From a virus, in IMG/VR virus record IMGVR_UViG_3300042294_002093, positions 47,083 through 111,082 of that record: a stretch of DNA of 64,000 nt; one strand, 5' to 3'. The position numbers were made by a program, and so were the translations under genes. Positions 53,600 to 61,355 of this stretch are shown here, piece after piece. Numbering within the stretch: the stretch's first letter is position 1; every line of letters starts with the position of its first letter. The notes beneath the pieces were generated by a model. It searched no databases and was not told where the DNA came from. It worked only from the letters and a program-made list of their open reading frames with translations.

Positions 53600-53669
53600 T
53601 AGTATGTGTACCCACCTTTTTTAATTTTTCTATATTTTTTCCACATAATAAATTTATAAACAATTCTTT

Positions 53670-54701
53670 TTAGCATTTTGATTCTGCCCACTCTCTCCAC
53701 CACATTTTTCTTCCGTTATCAAGTTCATGGTTATTCCAAGAATATGGTTGTCCTGTTGCTTTTTGGGGATTGTCAAAAAAGTCCCAGGTTTCATTTCCTT
53801 TTTGATTTCTATTTCTATGTATATAGGCAGTGTATGTGCTTCCTGATGTACCAACAAAATTTGTAGCATTATGCATTACTAGATTACAAATAAGACCAAA
53901 CACGACTTCGTCTTGAAATGGTAAAGACATAAACTCATTTCTAAAATTATTTACAATGTACTCATCTAGCAATATAAACCTGTGCTTGTTGTCTTGAATC
54001 ATTTTGTGTCCTGGCTGACATGTTGTTACAACTATTGGAAGATTGTTTTGTGCAAACTTATCTAGCCATAACTCAAACATTTCTTGCTTTGTTTCAAACA
54101 TTTTAACATGATCTGAAAGCCTTAAATGCATTCCTTGAAAATGTCCTATTGAGTGATATATTTTATTTGCTAAATCAAAGTATTCTTTTTTAAATTTAAC
54201 TGAAGATATTGCTTTGTTAAGACTGTTGCTTCTTTTGTAAAAAAATCTTGAATACCACCCTAGAGTTAGTTTTAGGTGAAGTATCTTGTCTAGTGGAAGT
54301 CTTTTTCTTCCCTCTGCAAAATACTTTTCATCATCAGAAAAATCTTGATGACTACTATAATAAAAATTATTTAAAATATCCTCAATAACTATTTCTTCTT
54401 GCTTAAAACTATCTATTTTTTCATTAATAAAAATCAAGTTTGAATCAAAATCCATAAGATCTAGCAAATGAGGATACTGGTCTGGATTTGTAAAACCCTC
54501 TCTTTGCTTATTATGAAATCTACTAGGAGTATAAATTGGAATATTGTCAGTATTATAAAGTTTTTTATCTGCAGTATATTGTGTATAGTGAATTATTGCT
54601 GGCACATTTAACTCATGAGATAATCCAGTTGCTAATTCAAGACTCATTACCTGATTTATTAAGCCTGTAGGATTATATAGTTGAAAAAATAACTTATTCA
54701 T
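53670..54701 (-). CDS. O-fucosyltransferase-like glycosyltransferase
   Basis: 343 residues. The pattern PTGLINQVMSLELATGLSHE, MHLRLSDHV (about 192-200) and NFVGTSGSTYTAYIHR (about 288-303) matches GDP-fucose-dependent O-fucosyltransferases, where an arginine and a serine/threonine loop hold the GDP sugar. The neighbouring epimerase would make GDP-L-galactose, a close relative of GDP-L-fucose, making it a likely donor. The acceptor, perhaps a fibre protein or host surface polymer, cannot be told. Abuts the oxygenase-like gene. Confidence 0.72.
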   Translation of the reverse strand: MNKLFFQLYNPTGLINQVMSLELATGLSHELNVPAIIHYTQYTADKKLYNTDNIPIYTPSRFHNKQREGFTNPDQYPHLLDLMDFDSNLIFINEKIDSFKQEEIVIEDILNNFYYSSHQDFSDDEKYFAEGRKRLPLDKILHLKLTLGWYSRFFYKRSNSLNKAISSVKFKKEYFDLANKIYHSIGHFQGMHLRLSDHVKMFETKQEMFELWLDKFAQNNLPIVVTTCQPGHKMIQDNKHRFILLDEYIVNNFRNEFMSLPFQDEVVFGLICNLVMHNATNFVGTSGSTYTAYIHRNRNQKGNETWDFFDNPQKATGQPYSWNNHELDNGRKMWWREWAESKC

Positions 54702-55292
54702 TTACATAGTTTCTATTTTTGGCTTTTCTTTAGTATTTCTTTTTCTAATGTCTGTGTATAAATATTGAGGACCATGTTTAAAAAACCAATGATCTGGCTC
54801 TGTATAAAAAAAGAATGCATTGGCAACCAAATTAGTTTTTGGATTTGGAAAATCTTCTCTCCAATGTTGTTGATCATTGCCATATGATATAACTGCATCA
54901 TTTTCTTCTGCTTCAAACTTTATACCCTCAACATAAAAATCCCAAGGTGTTTTATGAAAAATCGTGTAGTTTATATGATATGTACAAGCGTTGTCGTCTT
55001 TGTGTTTCCAAAGTTTTGCTTTATCCCCTTCATAAATACTTAGCACACACCATGATGGCAATAAAGTTTCTGATTCAAATTCTTCTCTTGCCAAAGGTAA
55101 TAACATTTCATGAAACTTTCTAAGTGGCTCTATATTTGTACCGTGAGTATTGTCCCAAATTGTCCATTGGTGTCTACCAAACGATTCATCATAAGTACTC
55201 TTGTCTGTTGACCATAAGTTCATTGCTAGATTTTGCAACTCTAAATGTTCTGCTGGTGGAAATACTGTTTTTAATAAATAAGGAGTTTTCAT
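54702..55292 (-). CDS. 2-oxoglutarate/Fe(II)-oxygenase-like protein
   Basis: 196 residues. A probable iron triad H97-x-D99 (LWKHKDDN) with H143 (NDQQHWRED) and a following basic residue (K152) fits the double-stranded beta-helix of prolyl-hydroxylase-type oxygenases. Such proteins occur in many marine phages. Position next to the glycosyltransferase suggests that it hydroxylates the acceptor protein or sugar; that is inference. The stop/start spacing with the next gene is zero to one base. Confidence 0.7.
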   Translation of the reverse strand: MKTPYLLKTVFPPAEHLELQNLAMNLWSTDKSTYDESFGRHQWTIWDNTHGTNIEPLRKFHEMLLPLAREEFESETLLPSWCVLSIYEGDKAKLWKHKDDNACTYHINYTIFHKTPWDFYVEGIKFEAEENDAVISYGNDQQHWREDFPNPKTNLVANAFFFYTEPDHWFFKHGPQYLYTDIRKRNTKEKPKIETM

Positions 55293-55293
55293 T

Positions 55294-55542
55294 TTACCAC
55301 TTACCTAATGGACATACTGCTTTTTCTAGTTTTGTTTTTAAATGCATTAGACATCCACACTTTTTGCACTGTTTTGTTAGTTTAATAAGTTCTGGACAAG
55401 CCTTACATATAGAGTATCTGTCTGTTGCTTTTTTTTCTTCTGCCCATTCTGCATTAGGATTTGCAAGATCCCAAGGTCTTGTTTCTCCAAGATTTTTTTT
55501 CCATTTTTGATACGGGGATAAGTTTTCTTCTAACACTCCCAA
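55294..55542 (-). CDS. Cysteine-rich zinc-binding phage protein
   Basis: 82 residues with six cysteines: ICKACPELI, QCKKCGCLM and AVCPLGKW. The arrangement C-x2-C, C-x2-C-x-C and CPxGKW is, from memory, widespread in phages of aquatic bacteria as an uncharacterised family (possibly DUF6171). It presumably binds zinc. Its role is unknown, although it is often found close to structural or sugar genes. Confidence 0.75.
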   Translation of the reverse strand: MGVLEENLSPYQKWKKNLGETRPWDLANPNAEWAEEKKATDRYSICKACPELIKLTKQCKKCGCLMHLKTKLEKAVCPLGKW

Positions 55543-55545
55543 CTC

Positions 55546-55938
55546 CTAAACTATTTCAAAAGTTATTTCAGGATTACTACTTAATGCAGCAATAAGCATA
55601 TCATTAGTGGCCACTCCTACGCAATATCCTATACCGCCATAATAAACATTATTAACAATAAAAGCAATAGATTCACAACCGTCTACACAAAGATCTAATG
55701 GATTACATGCAGGTTTGTGTTCTTCGCCTTCTGGGGCAATAAAAGATGATCCGTCCCAAACACTTTTTCTTGCTGGGAAATAATTCAAATGGGTTATATT
55801 TAAAGCGGTTGGATTATTTGAAAGTGCATAACATTTATCATCTAGTAAAGGATCAATAGAATTTCCATTAGGATGTACTTCAATAGATAAAAAATTTATT
55901 TTATCCCCGTCTATATTAGCAAAAAAATCTTTTCTCAT
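55546..55938 (-). CDS. Hypothetical protein
   Basis: 130 residues, unknown. Alternating short beta stretches and cysteines (CNPLDLCVDGCE) suggest a compact domain, perhaps disulphide- or metal-bound. TATACT lies 7 nt before the ATG, again without a ribosome binding site. Confidence 0.68.
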   Translation of the reverse strand: MRKDFFANIDGDKINFLSIEVHPNGNSIDPLLDDKCYALSNNPTALNITHLNYFPARKSVWDGSSFIAPEGEEHKPACNPLDLCVDGCESIAFIVNNVYYGGIGYCVGVATNDMLIAALSSNPEITFEIV

Positions 55939-55945
55939 AGTAATT

Positions 55946-55951
55946 AGTATA
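55946..55951 (-). promoter_or_regulatory. -10 element (AGGTATACT), leaderless start
   Basis: TATACT 7 nt before the ATG at 55938, directly after the TAG stop of the PASTA-like gene. The extended TGn bases are AGG here. Confidence 0.55.
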
Positions 55952-55959
55952 CCTTATCC

Positions 55960-56841
55960 CTAGTCATTACATCCAAGGAATACTCCACAACTATTGTAAA
56001 TGCTTGCATAACCACCGCACCGTGGCTCACCATAAACATAGTAGTAGCCATCGCAATTTGCTACTGGAGTAGGTGTAGGTACTGGAGTAGGTGTAGGTAC
56101 TGGAGTAGGTGTAGGTGCTGGTGTTGGTACTGGTGTAGGCGCTACTGGAGTAGGTGCTGGAGTAGGTGCTACATATCCACAGGATGCAGAATTAGTTTCT
56201 ATAAGTCTTGGTGGGCAACTAATTTGATATGTTGTGTCATATCTATTTTGATATAAATCATATCCTATACAACTGGTTGCGTCGTCATCTACACAATTTG
56301 GTGCTACTGGAGTAGGTGCTGGAGTTGGCGCTGGTGTTGGTACTGGTGTAGGCGCTACTGGTGTTGGTGCAGGAATTCCGCAGAAACTTCTTCCTAGATA
56401 AATATCTGGGCATCCAGGTGTCCAAGATGTTTGATAAGAATCTCCATATCCTTGAGCATCAACATTTAAACAATATGTAGGAGCATCAAGGTAGTCACAT
56501 GCTACTGGTGTAGGAGTTGGTACTGGTGTAGGAGTTGGTACTGGTGTAGGTGTGGGTGCTGGTGTTGGTACTGGTGTTGGTGCTACTGGAGTAACACTAT
56601 AAACGTAATACTCAAAATCTAAAACTGATTCATAATTTAATAAACTGTTTGTATCAATTCTACCTTTAACTTTATTATTGTTAGAGGGTGTTGCACCAGA
56701 ACTATTACCTAATGGAGTTTCATTACCTAAATTAAATCCAGCATTTGTAATTGCAACTCTAGCGTCATTGATAGATAAACCCTCTAGGTCTGGTATTCTT
56801 CCCATACCTTTTGAAGAAGACCATAGGCCAAAATTTAACAT
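55960..56841 (-). CDS. PASTA-like protein with Pro-Thr linkers and cysteine knots
   Basis: 293 residues. Residues 14-55 form a PASTA-like domain (IPDLEGLSINDARVAITNAGF), known to contact peptidoglycan in bacterial kinases and PBPs. Then come three PTP-rich linkers (PTPVPTPAPTPTPVPTPTPV type) separated by cysteine-bearing modules (CDYLDAPTYC, SCIGYDLYQNRY, CDGYYYVYGEPRC). It looks like an extended, virion-bound cell-wall adhesin. The linkers are coded by 18-bp DNA repeats that may change in number. Weak ribosome binding site. Confidence 0.78.
   Translation of the reverse strand: MLNFGLWSSSKGMGRIPDLEGLSINDARVAITNAGFNLGNETPLGNSSGATPSNNNKVKGRIDTNSLLNYESVLDFEYYVYSVTPVAPTPVPTPAPTPTPVPTPTPVPTPTPVACDYLDAPTYCLNVDAQGYGDSYQTSWTPGCPDIYLGRSFCGIPAPTPVAPTPVPTPAPTPAPTPVAPNCVDDDATSCIGYDLYQNRYDTTYQISCPPRLIETNSASCGYVAPTPAPTPVAPTPVPTPAPTPTPVPTPTPVPTPTPVANCDGYYYVYGEPRCGGYASIYNSCGVFLGCND
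56061..56170 (-). repeat. Pro-Thr linker repeat tract 1
   Basis: Tandem GGTGTAGGTACTGGAGTA-like units (plus-strand reading) encoding PTPVPTPT. Nearly identical adjacent units suggest length variability. Confidence 0.85.
56302..56370 (-). repeat. Pro-Thr linker repeat tract 2
   Basis: Shorter tract of the same GGTGYTGGWGTT-type units, encoding PTPAPTPVAPTPVP. Confidence 0.8.
56501..56590 (-). repeat. Pro-Thr linker repeat tract 3
   Basis: Third tract (GGTGTAGGAGTTGGTACT units). The three tracts are similar enough for recombination among them. Confidence 0.85.
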
Positions 56842-56848
56842 TTTGAAC

Positions 56849-57478
56849 CTACGCCGTCAAATCGCCAATAAGAATCCAGGTATTGGTATCTATTTTTGAA
56901 ATTACTGCACCTGAGTATTGGGCTGCAATCTTTTTATTTGAATTTTTGCTATTAAGAATAACTCCAACTGCTCCTGCAACACTAACATTTCCAGAGCCAT
57001 TTCTAAGTATTTCAATTTTTTGACCAATAACAAATGGAGTTGTACTATTTGTTGGTATTGTAATTACTACATCAGTTAAAGATGTAACAGATATAGTTTT
57101 TCCAGCATCTGCTTTTGCAATTGTATAATCTGCTGTTTTTGCAAGAAAATCAACTGAGTCATTAATAAATCTCCATTCACCATTATAATAATATTGAAGT
57201 TGATTAATAACTGTTCCAGAATCTTCTTGTCTAACAAAACATACAATGCCATTTATTGGTGATGAAATAGCAGCATTTCTTGCCGTTGGATTTTGATAAT
57301 TATTTATTCCTGCTTTTGCATTTACAACGGTATCAAAAGTTACAACAGAGTTAAATTCTTGATCTGCATTCCAAGTGTACTCAGCATTAGTATTTACTGC
57401 TCCACCTATAGCATACCAAGTATCATTTGTTTCGTTATATATATATGCTACTTTTCCATCTGAATTAATTGTTGCCAT
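56849..57478 (-). CDS. Tail-fibre-like protein with shared C-terminal module
   Basis: 209 residues. N-terminal fibre-like segment (NSDGKVAYIYNETNDTWYAIGG), an Ala/Asn middle, and a C-terminal module (TIAKADAGKTISVTSLTDVV to WILIGDLTA) that aligns with the end of the 519-aa fibre at 45087 (ends VVYGDLMA). The ATG lies inside the preceding 41-aa gene's last codons. Likely another fibre or tip component. Confidence 0.75.
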   Translation of the reverse strand: MATINSDGKVAYIYNETNDTWYAIGGAVNTNAEYTWNADQEFNSVVTFDTVVNAKAGINNYQNPTARNAAISSPINGIVCFVRQEDSGTVINQLQYYYNGEWRFINDSVDFLAKTADYTIAKADAGKTISVTSLTDVVITIPTNSTTPFVIGQKIEILRNGSGNVSVAGAVGVILNSKNSNKKIAAQYSGAVISKIDTNTWILIGDLTA

Positions 57479-57590
57479 CTGATGTTATCCCCAATGCTCT
57501 TAATTCTGCTTCTGTAATTCCAGTTGATAAAACTAATTTTGCAATGCCGCTTTCACGAAGTTGTTCTTCTGTTGTTTTTGCTTTAGGCAT
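57465..57590 (-). CDS. 41-residue protein, TAATG-coupled
   Basis: Read directly: ATG at 57590 shares a base with the TAA of the upstream gene; 41 residues (PKAKTTEEQLRESGIAKLVL, then STGITEAELRALGITSDGNN), overlapping the next gene start by 14 nt. It looks like two short helices around a GI turn. The tight coupling supports translation. Function unknown; perhaps a small connector or chaperone. Confidence 0.6.
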   Translation of the reverse strand: MPKAKTTEEQLRESGIAKLVLSTGITEAELRALGITSDGNN

Positions 57591-58018
57591 TATGCACCAA
57601 TCTCTCTCCAGGCAGAACCTGACCAAACATACATTTTTAAATATGGAGATGAGTCAGAATCAACCCATAGCGCACCTGTTGTTGGATTTTCAGGTTCTGA
57701 TGTTTGATATGATGCTATAGCGTATCGAATATCTGTTGTTATTGATGCAGTTGAGTCTACCCAAATATAACCATTATCTATTCCTGTTGGCATAGATGAT
57801 AAAACCGCAGAACCAATACCGTTTGTTTCAATTGAATCTATTCGTGTATCTAATGCCTTAATATGGCCAACAACTGAGTTTGGAATAATTTCAGATTCGG
57901 TTGTAATATCATTAGATGTTCCGTAATGATATAACTTTAGGGCTGCTTGGATATCTGCAGCATCCTCATAGCCTGGTATTTTTGTTGGATAAATTGATCC
58001 GATATTTTCAGAAGCCAT
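57590..58018 (-). CDS. Minor tail protein (fibre connector)
   Basis: 142 residues. ENIGSIYPTKIPGYEDAADIQAALK is a start seen, in my memory, in tail proteins of actinobacterial and aquatic phages; GALWVDSDSSPYLKMYVWSGSAWREIGA is a short repeat-like end also present in fibre proteins. Leaderless prediction: TATAAT 7 nt before the ATG. Confidence 0.72.
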   Translation of the reverse strand: MASENIGSIYPTKIPGYEDAADIQAALKLYHYGTSNDITTESEIIPNSVVGHIKALDTRIDSIETNGIGSAVLSSMPTGIDNGYIWVDSTASITTDIRYAIASYQTSEPENPTTGALWVDSDSSPYLKMYVWSGSAWREIGA

Positions 58019-58025
58019 ACTTTAG

Positions 58026-58031
58026 ATTATA
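58026..58031 (-). promoter_or_regulatory. Extended -10 promoter fused to stop codon
   Basis: GTG GTA TAA AT: the last codons and TAA stop of the 191-aa gene form the TGGTATAAT element 7 nt before the ATG at 58018. Confidence 0.7.
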
Positions 58032-58602
58032 CCACAGTAATAAATAAATGTACTGCTTTAATAGTACTTAGATTAGTCCAATTGGTACCGTCAAATTCTG
58101 TGGCTTTTATTGTAACTGGCAAAGAGAGGGTTCCATTTACCGACACAATTTCTCCAACAGATATAGATGAGGCCAAAGGGCTATCGTTGAGTACGCTATA
58201 TTGAATGTTAAAGTCAGATGCTGATGCAGTCCCTACAAACTCGGCAGGAAGGATTTCAGATACTGGAATATTTTTTGACCAAACACCATTTATAAAACTT
58301 GTAGTAGTGTAGTTTTTGCTATAAATATTTGAAACTAATTTAAAGAGTTTTACCCATGTGTTTGTTCCTAATACATTTTGAAACTGATAAACATATTGGT
58401 ATTCATCATCTGAACTTAATATATTAATGTATAAATCAAAAAGTTGTGATCCTGGAGTAAATAATGTTGTTGGTTTTCCAAGATTTACAAATATTTGACT
58501 TCCTCTATCACCTTTTGGGCCAAAATCAATCTCTAAATTTAAAGCAGAAGGACCACCTAAAACAGTTAAATCTTCAGTTGTTAAAAGAACGTCTACTGCC
58601 AT
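58027..58602 (-). CDS. Tail protein with short collagen-like turn
   Basis: 191 residues. Residues near 28-34 read GPKGDRG, a short collagen-like piece; the rest is beta-rich (IFVNLGKPTTLFTPGSQLFD, YQYVYQFQNVLG). It shares bases with the 58602 gene (TAATG) and its stop is part of the next promoter. Probably a fibre/baseplate component. Confidence 0.7.
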   Translation of the reverse strand: MAVDVLLTTEDLTVLGGPSALNLEIDFGPKGDRGSQIFVNLGKPTTLFTPGSQLFDLYINILSSDDEYQYVYQFQNVLGTNTWVKLFKLVSNIYSKNYTTTSFINGVWSKNIPVSEILPAEFVGTASASDFNIQYSVLNDSPLASSISVGEIVSVNGTLSLPVTIKATEFDGTNWTNLSTIKAVHLFITVV

Positions 58603-58979
58603 TAAACTGTTGCTCCAGCAATGTGATCCGTAACTGTTACTGATCCAGTTAATAATGTATATACGTAATTATACGGCGATGCTGTTTTTGTTATTTCTAC
58701 GTCATAAACATATTGTGTTGCAGCGTTCATTGTTACAGAATCGTTAGGTCTAATTGTGCATGTTACATAATTTCCATAAACTCCGCTTGTTATTACTGCA
58801 AGACATTCAATTTTTCCAGAAACTCCAGAAGATCCACGGGATGTAGAAATAGTAAACTTTGCAGTTTCACCATAACCAGTTAAATCAAAAGATCCTCCAA
58901 GTGAGTCCTTTGGGTAAATACGAAACTCATAGGTGTCGCCCTTATAATAGTTAATATTTAATGTACCTGGAAATGCCAT
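58602..58979 (-). CDS. Baseplate-like Ig-fold protein (BppU-N type, paralogue 2)
   Basis: 125 residues: LNINYYKGDTYEFRIYPKDS and YDVEITKTASPYNYVYTLLT resemble the N-terminal domain of baseplate upper proteins, with KGDT where the relatives at 49971 and 60965 have RGDT. It lies in front of the collagen-like protein gene's partner. TATAAT 6 nt before the ATG. Confidence 0.7.
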   Translation of the reverse strand: MAFPGTLNINYYKGDTYEFRIYPKDSLGGSFDLTGYGETAKFTISTSRGSSGVSGKIECLAVITSGVYGNYVTCTIRPNDSVTMNAATQYVYDVEITKTASPYNYVYTLLTGSVTVTDHIAGATV

Positions 58980-58985
58980 AGTTTT

Positions 58986-58991
58986 ATTATA
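58986..58991 (-). promoter_or_regulatory. Extended -10 promoter fused to stop codon
   Basis: TGGTATAAT formed by the last codons (GTG GTA TAA) of the collagen-like gene; 6 nt before the ATG at 58979. Confidence 0.7.
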
Positions 58992-59706
58992 CCACGCTGA
59001 CGTATATAGATTTCATAACTACTGATGCATCATAGTCTGTTCTAATTTGAGGAACTGCTCCATTACCCCAAATTTTTTGATTTTCTATAAAAATTTGTTG
59101 AGTAACAGTTATTGGGTAAGTATGTTGATATTTCATAGATCCTATAAATTGAGAAATATCCAAATCACTGTTTGGTGAATATGTTCTTATCCATGCCTCT
59201 GTATTGCTACTATATGTTGTTAATTCAAAACTATAAGTTATAAATACCTGAGCGCCTTCTTTTAATCCTTTAAAATTAAATGCTCTTGCGTGATTATTCC
59301 ATAGTGATGTGCAGTTTTCTGGTAGGTATTTTTCGTTTGACATGTTTTCAGATAATACATAGGTTGTTACCCATCCATCATCTCCTTTTGAAATTCCAAG
59401 GCCAAAAGATTGTTCTATTCCATTATGATAAGAAGCCCATCCTGGTTTTTGCCCAGATGGAGATAAAGAACTTTTTCCATTTGCTCCTGAAGGTCCACGA
59501 TCTCCTTTTGGTCCAGGTGGTCCTTGTTCACCGTCTTTACCATTTCTTCCAGCAGGTCCTTGAGGGCCTGGGGGCCCTTCTGGGCCAGGAACTGGCAAGA
59601 ATGATGATGAAGTATTGCCTTTATCAGAATAACCGCTTTGTTGAACTTGTGCAGCGTAGGAAGATTTGTTTGTGCCTGGGAAATCCATTGATTTAGAAGT
59701 AGCCAT
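58987..59706 (-). CDS. Collagen-like tail protein
   Basis: 239 residues. Residues 41-78 are an unbroken run of G-x-y triplets (GPEGPPGPQGPAGRNGKDGE onward), predicting a trimeric collagen-like rod. A globular beta domain follows (FELTTYSSNTEAWIRTYS and SVVMKSIYVSVV). Such proteins act as flexible spacers in tail fibres. Last residues SVV read into the next promoter. GATAAT lies 6 nt before the ATG. Confidence 0.85.
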   Translation of the reverse strand: MATSKSMDFPGTNKSSYAAQVQQSGYSDKGNTSSSFLPVPGPEGPPGPQGPAGRNGKDGEQGPPGPKGDRGPSGANGKSSLSPSGQKPGWASYHNGIEQSFGLGISKGDDGWVTTYVLSENMSNEKYLPENCTSLWNNHARAFNFKGLKEGAQVFITYSFELTTYSSNTEAWIRTYSPNSDLDISQFIGSMKYQHTYPITVTQQIFIENQKIWGNGAVPQIRTDYDASVVMKSIYVSVV

Positions 59707-59712
59707 ATCGTA

Positions 59713-59718
59713 ATTATC
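59713..59718 (-). promoter_or_regulatory. -10 element (GATAAT), weak
   Basis: GAGATAAT, a weaker version of the recurrent element, 6 nt before the ATG at 59706. Confidence 0.45.
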
Positions 59719-59727
59719 TCACGATAT

Positions 59728-60591
59728 TTAGTTAATTATGTATGTACCAGAAATGTGAAAATTGTCTGCAACATTTAGTGTTACTGGACTATTGTGATCA
59801 AAATCTTCATCTTGTCCTGCAGAGTTTGTAAATGTTAAACCCATTTGAGATTGACCTGCATAAACATGTCCACCAATTGCATATTGACGTCCAGTTGAAA
59901 TATCATGTAAGCAACCCGCTTTAAACTGGTATCCATATTTTGAAGGGAATGGAAGATCAACATAATATTGTCCAGTACCAAAGTTAGTAATGTTATTCAT
60001 ATCTACTTGAATTTGAAAGTGTACCATTGGACCTGTTATTACATAACTACCGCTAAATAATGGATCGCCATTAAATGTTGGTTGAGTTCCAAGAGTTCCA
60101 CCATTAACTGTAAATGATGTTTCAGTTACTGAAGTAGCATCTTCACCATCTACGCCTTTAGGAAGGAATATACTCCACTCTGCACTATTTCCAACTGGAT
60201 CACCCAATCCACCACTTGATGTTGCAATGTATAGATTATTATCGCTTCCCTTTACAACAGCAAGGTTTGCAATGTATCCGTTACCAGAAACATAGTTACC
60301 TAAATAAACAAGTCCTGCAGAACCATTTGTTCCATCTGCACCTTTTGCTGCAAGTAAATTCCAAAATCCTGGTGAAGGAGTATCTCCAACATTTCCGCCA
60401 TTTGCACCAACACGATACCAAAGTTGTCCGTCATAAGTTGCAAGATCTCCAACGGCATATGATGCACCACCATTGTATTCTCCAGTATAATTCCAAAGGG
60501 CATCTGCTCCGTCAGATCCTGCTTGTCCTGCTGGACCCTGTGGTCCTGATGTTCCTTCTCCACTACCGCCTGCTGTAGTAAAACGTGCCAT
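59728..60591 (-). CDS. Tail protein with collagen-like arm and CBM5/12-like sugar-binding repeats
   Basis: 287 residues. A Gly-rich collagen-like arm (GPQGPAGQAGSDGADA) is followed by two small repeats with aromatic residues: LWNYTGEYNGGASYAVGDLA and GLVYLGNYVSGNGYIANLAV, each with a later LWYRV/LYIATSS and a W. This is the pattern of chitin/carbohydrate-binding modules 5/12. A C-terminal beta domain ends in FHISGTYIIN. Likely contacts surface polysaccharides. Confidence 0.78.
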   Translation of the reverse strand: MARFTTAGGSGEGTSGPQGPAGQAGSDGADALWNYTGEYNGGASYAVGDLATYDGQLWYRVGANGGNVGDTPSPGFWNLLAAKGADGTNGSAGLVYLGNYVSGNGYIANLAVVKGSDNNLYIATSSGGLGDPVGNSAEWSIFLPKGVDGEDATSVTETSFTVNGGTLGTQPTFNGDPLFSGSYVITGPMVHFQIQVDMNNITNFGTGQYYVDLPFPSKYGYQFKAGCLHDISTGRQYAIGGHVYAGQSQMGLTFTNSAGQDEDFDHNSPVTLNVADNFHISGTYIIN

Positions 60592-60593
60592 AA

Positions 60594-60866
60594 TTACTCA
60601 AGTCCCGTTTTTAATAATGCAACTTTAGAATTGTTTATGTCTGTAATTGCGTATATTGCATCTAGTCCAGGTAATTCAACAGACCATGCTGAGCCAGGAG
60701 CAAGTCGATATCCGTAATCAGATGCTGTTACTCCTTCTCCTCCAAGAAATACGTATGCAGAAGAATCTACATTTTGAATTGTGATATCCATTCCAGAGTG
60801 AAGTCCGTTTGGAGTTAAACGTGTAGCAGAAGTGTTACTAAGAGTTGTAAGAGAATGAGTTGTCAT
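60594..60866 (-). CDS. Small virion-like beta protein
   Basis: 90 residues, beta-rich (SGMDITIQNVDSSAYVFLGG, YGYRLAPGSAWSVELPGLDA). The pattern of an ITIQN strand with a GGxGVTxxxYG loop is, from memory, common in phage structural proteins. It is adjacent to the CBM-like protein and has TATAAT 6 nt before its ATG. Confidence 0.7.
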   Translation of the reverse strand: MTTHSLTTLSNTSATRLTPNGLHSGMDITIQNVDSSAYVFLGGEGVTASDYGYRLAPGSAWSVELPGLDAIYAITDINNSKVALLKTGLE

Positions 60867-60872
60867 ATCTCG

Positions 60873-60878
60873 ATTATA
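60873..60878 (-). promoter_or_regulatory. Extended -10 promoter (TGATATAAT) fused to stop codon
   Basis: The TGA stop of the 28-aa gene provides the TGA of TGATATAAT; 6 nt before the ATG at 60866. Confidence 0.7.
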
Positions 60879-60965
60879 TCACTTGTTTATTTTAAATATT
60901 TTATTTTTGATTTTAATAACTGGTGGCAACTCAGGTCTAGGAGTTGTAACTTTTATTACTGCCAT
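60879..60965 (-). CDS. 28-residue Pro/Lys-rich peptide
   Basis: Read directly: ATG at 60965 shares a base with the TAA of the upstream gene (TAATG); 28 residues, VIKVTTPRPELPPVIKIKN followed by a basic tail. Its stop forms part of the next promoter. It could be a connector arm or leader peptide. Function unknown. Confidence 0.55.
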   Translation of the reverse strand: MAVIKVTTPRPELPPVIKIKNKIFKINK

Positions 60966-61345
60966 TATAGGCTACCTGTAATATCACCAAGAACTGAAAT
61001 AGTTCCAATCAAAGGTGTCCAAACTGTATCTTCATCAATAGTTACCTGTAAATCAAATGTTAATTCTGTTACAACTGATTTATAGCCAGTACCCCATAAT
61101 TCAGTAATAGATGCTGGAGCCATAATATCTACATATCCTTCTCCTGCCGTAACTTCCAGGGAATCAAGAGCATCAGACTGAGGATCATAAGAAGTAGCCT
61201 CAAAAGTCCAGTCAGATATATCAAAATATGTTACTTCATCATCTTGTAAAAATTCAACACGAAGCGGAGAAGTATCTCCTCTAACAACGCTCCATTTAAT
61301 ACGAGCAGGGTCTGCTCCAAATACTTCAGGTCCACATATGTTCAT
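60965..61345 (-). CDS. Baseplate-like Ig-fold protein (BppU-N type, paralogue 3)
   Basis: 126 residues: IKWSVVRGDTSPLRVEFLQD, then FDISDWTFEATSYD and a final TLIGTISVLGDITGSL; the arrangement matches the 136-aa protein at 49971 (VVRGDTS, WTVCQGSMKILEDVTD). First gene of the adhesin block in transcription order, under a TGGTATAAT promoter 10 nt upstream. Confidence 0.72.
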   Translation of the reverse strand: MNICGPEVFGADPARIKWSVVRGDTSPLRVEFLQDDEVTYFDISDWTFEATSYDPQSDALDSLEVTAGEGYVDIMAPASITELWGTGYKSVVTELTFDLQVTIDEDTVWTPLIGTISVLGDITGSL

Positions 61346-61355
61346 AATATCTTTG

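Noticed and set aside
56061-56590. Tandem repeats as a CRISPR array
   Set aside because: The repeats are in-frame coding units of Pro-Thr linkers with no unique spacers of constant length.
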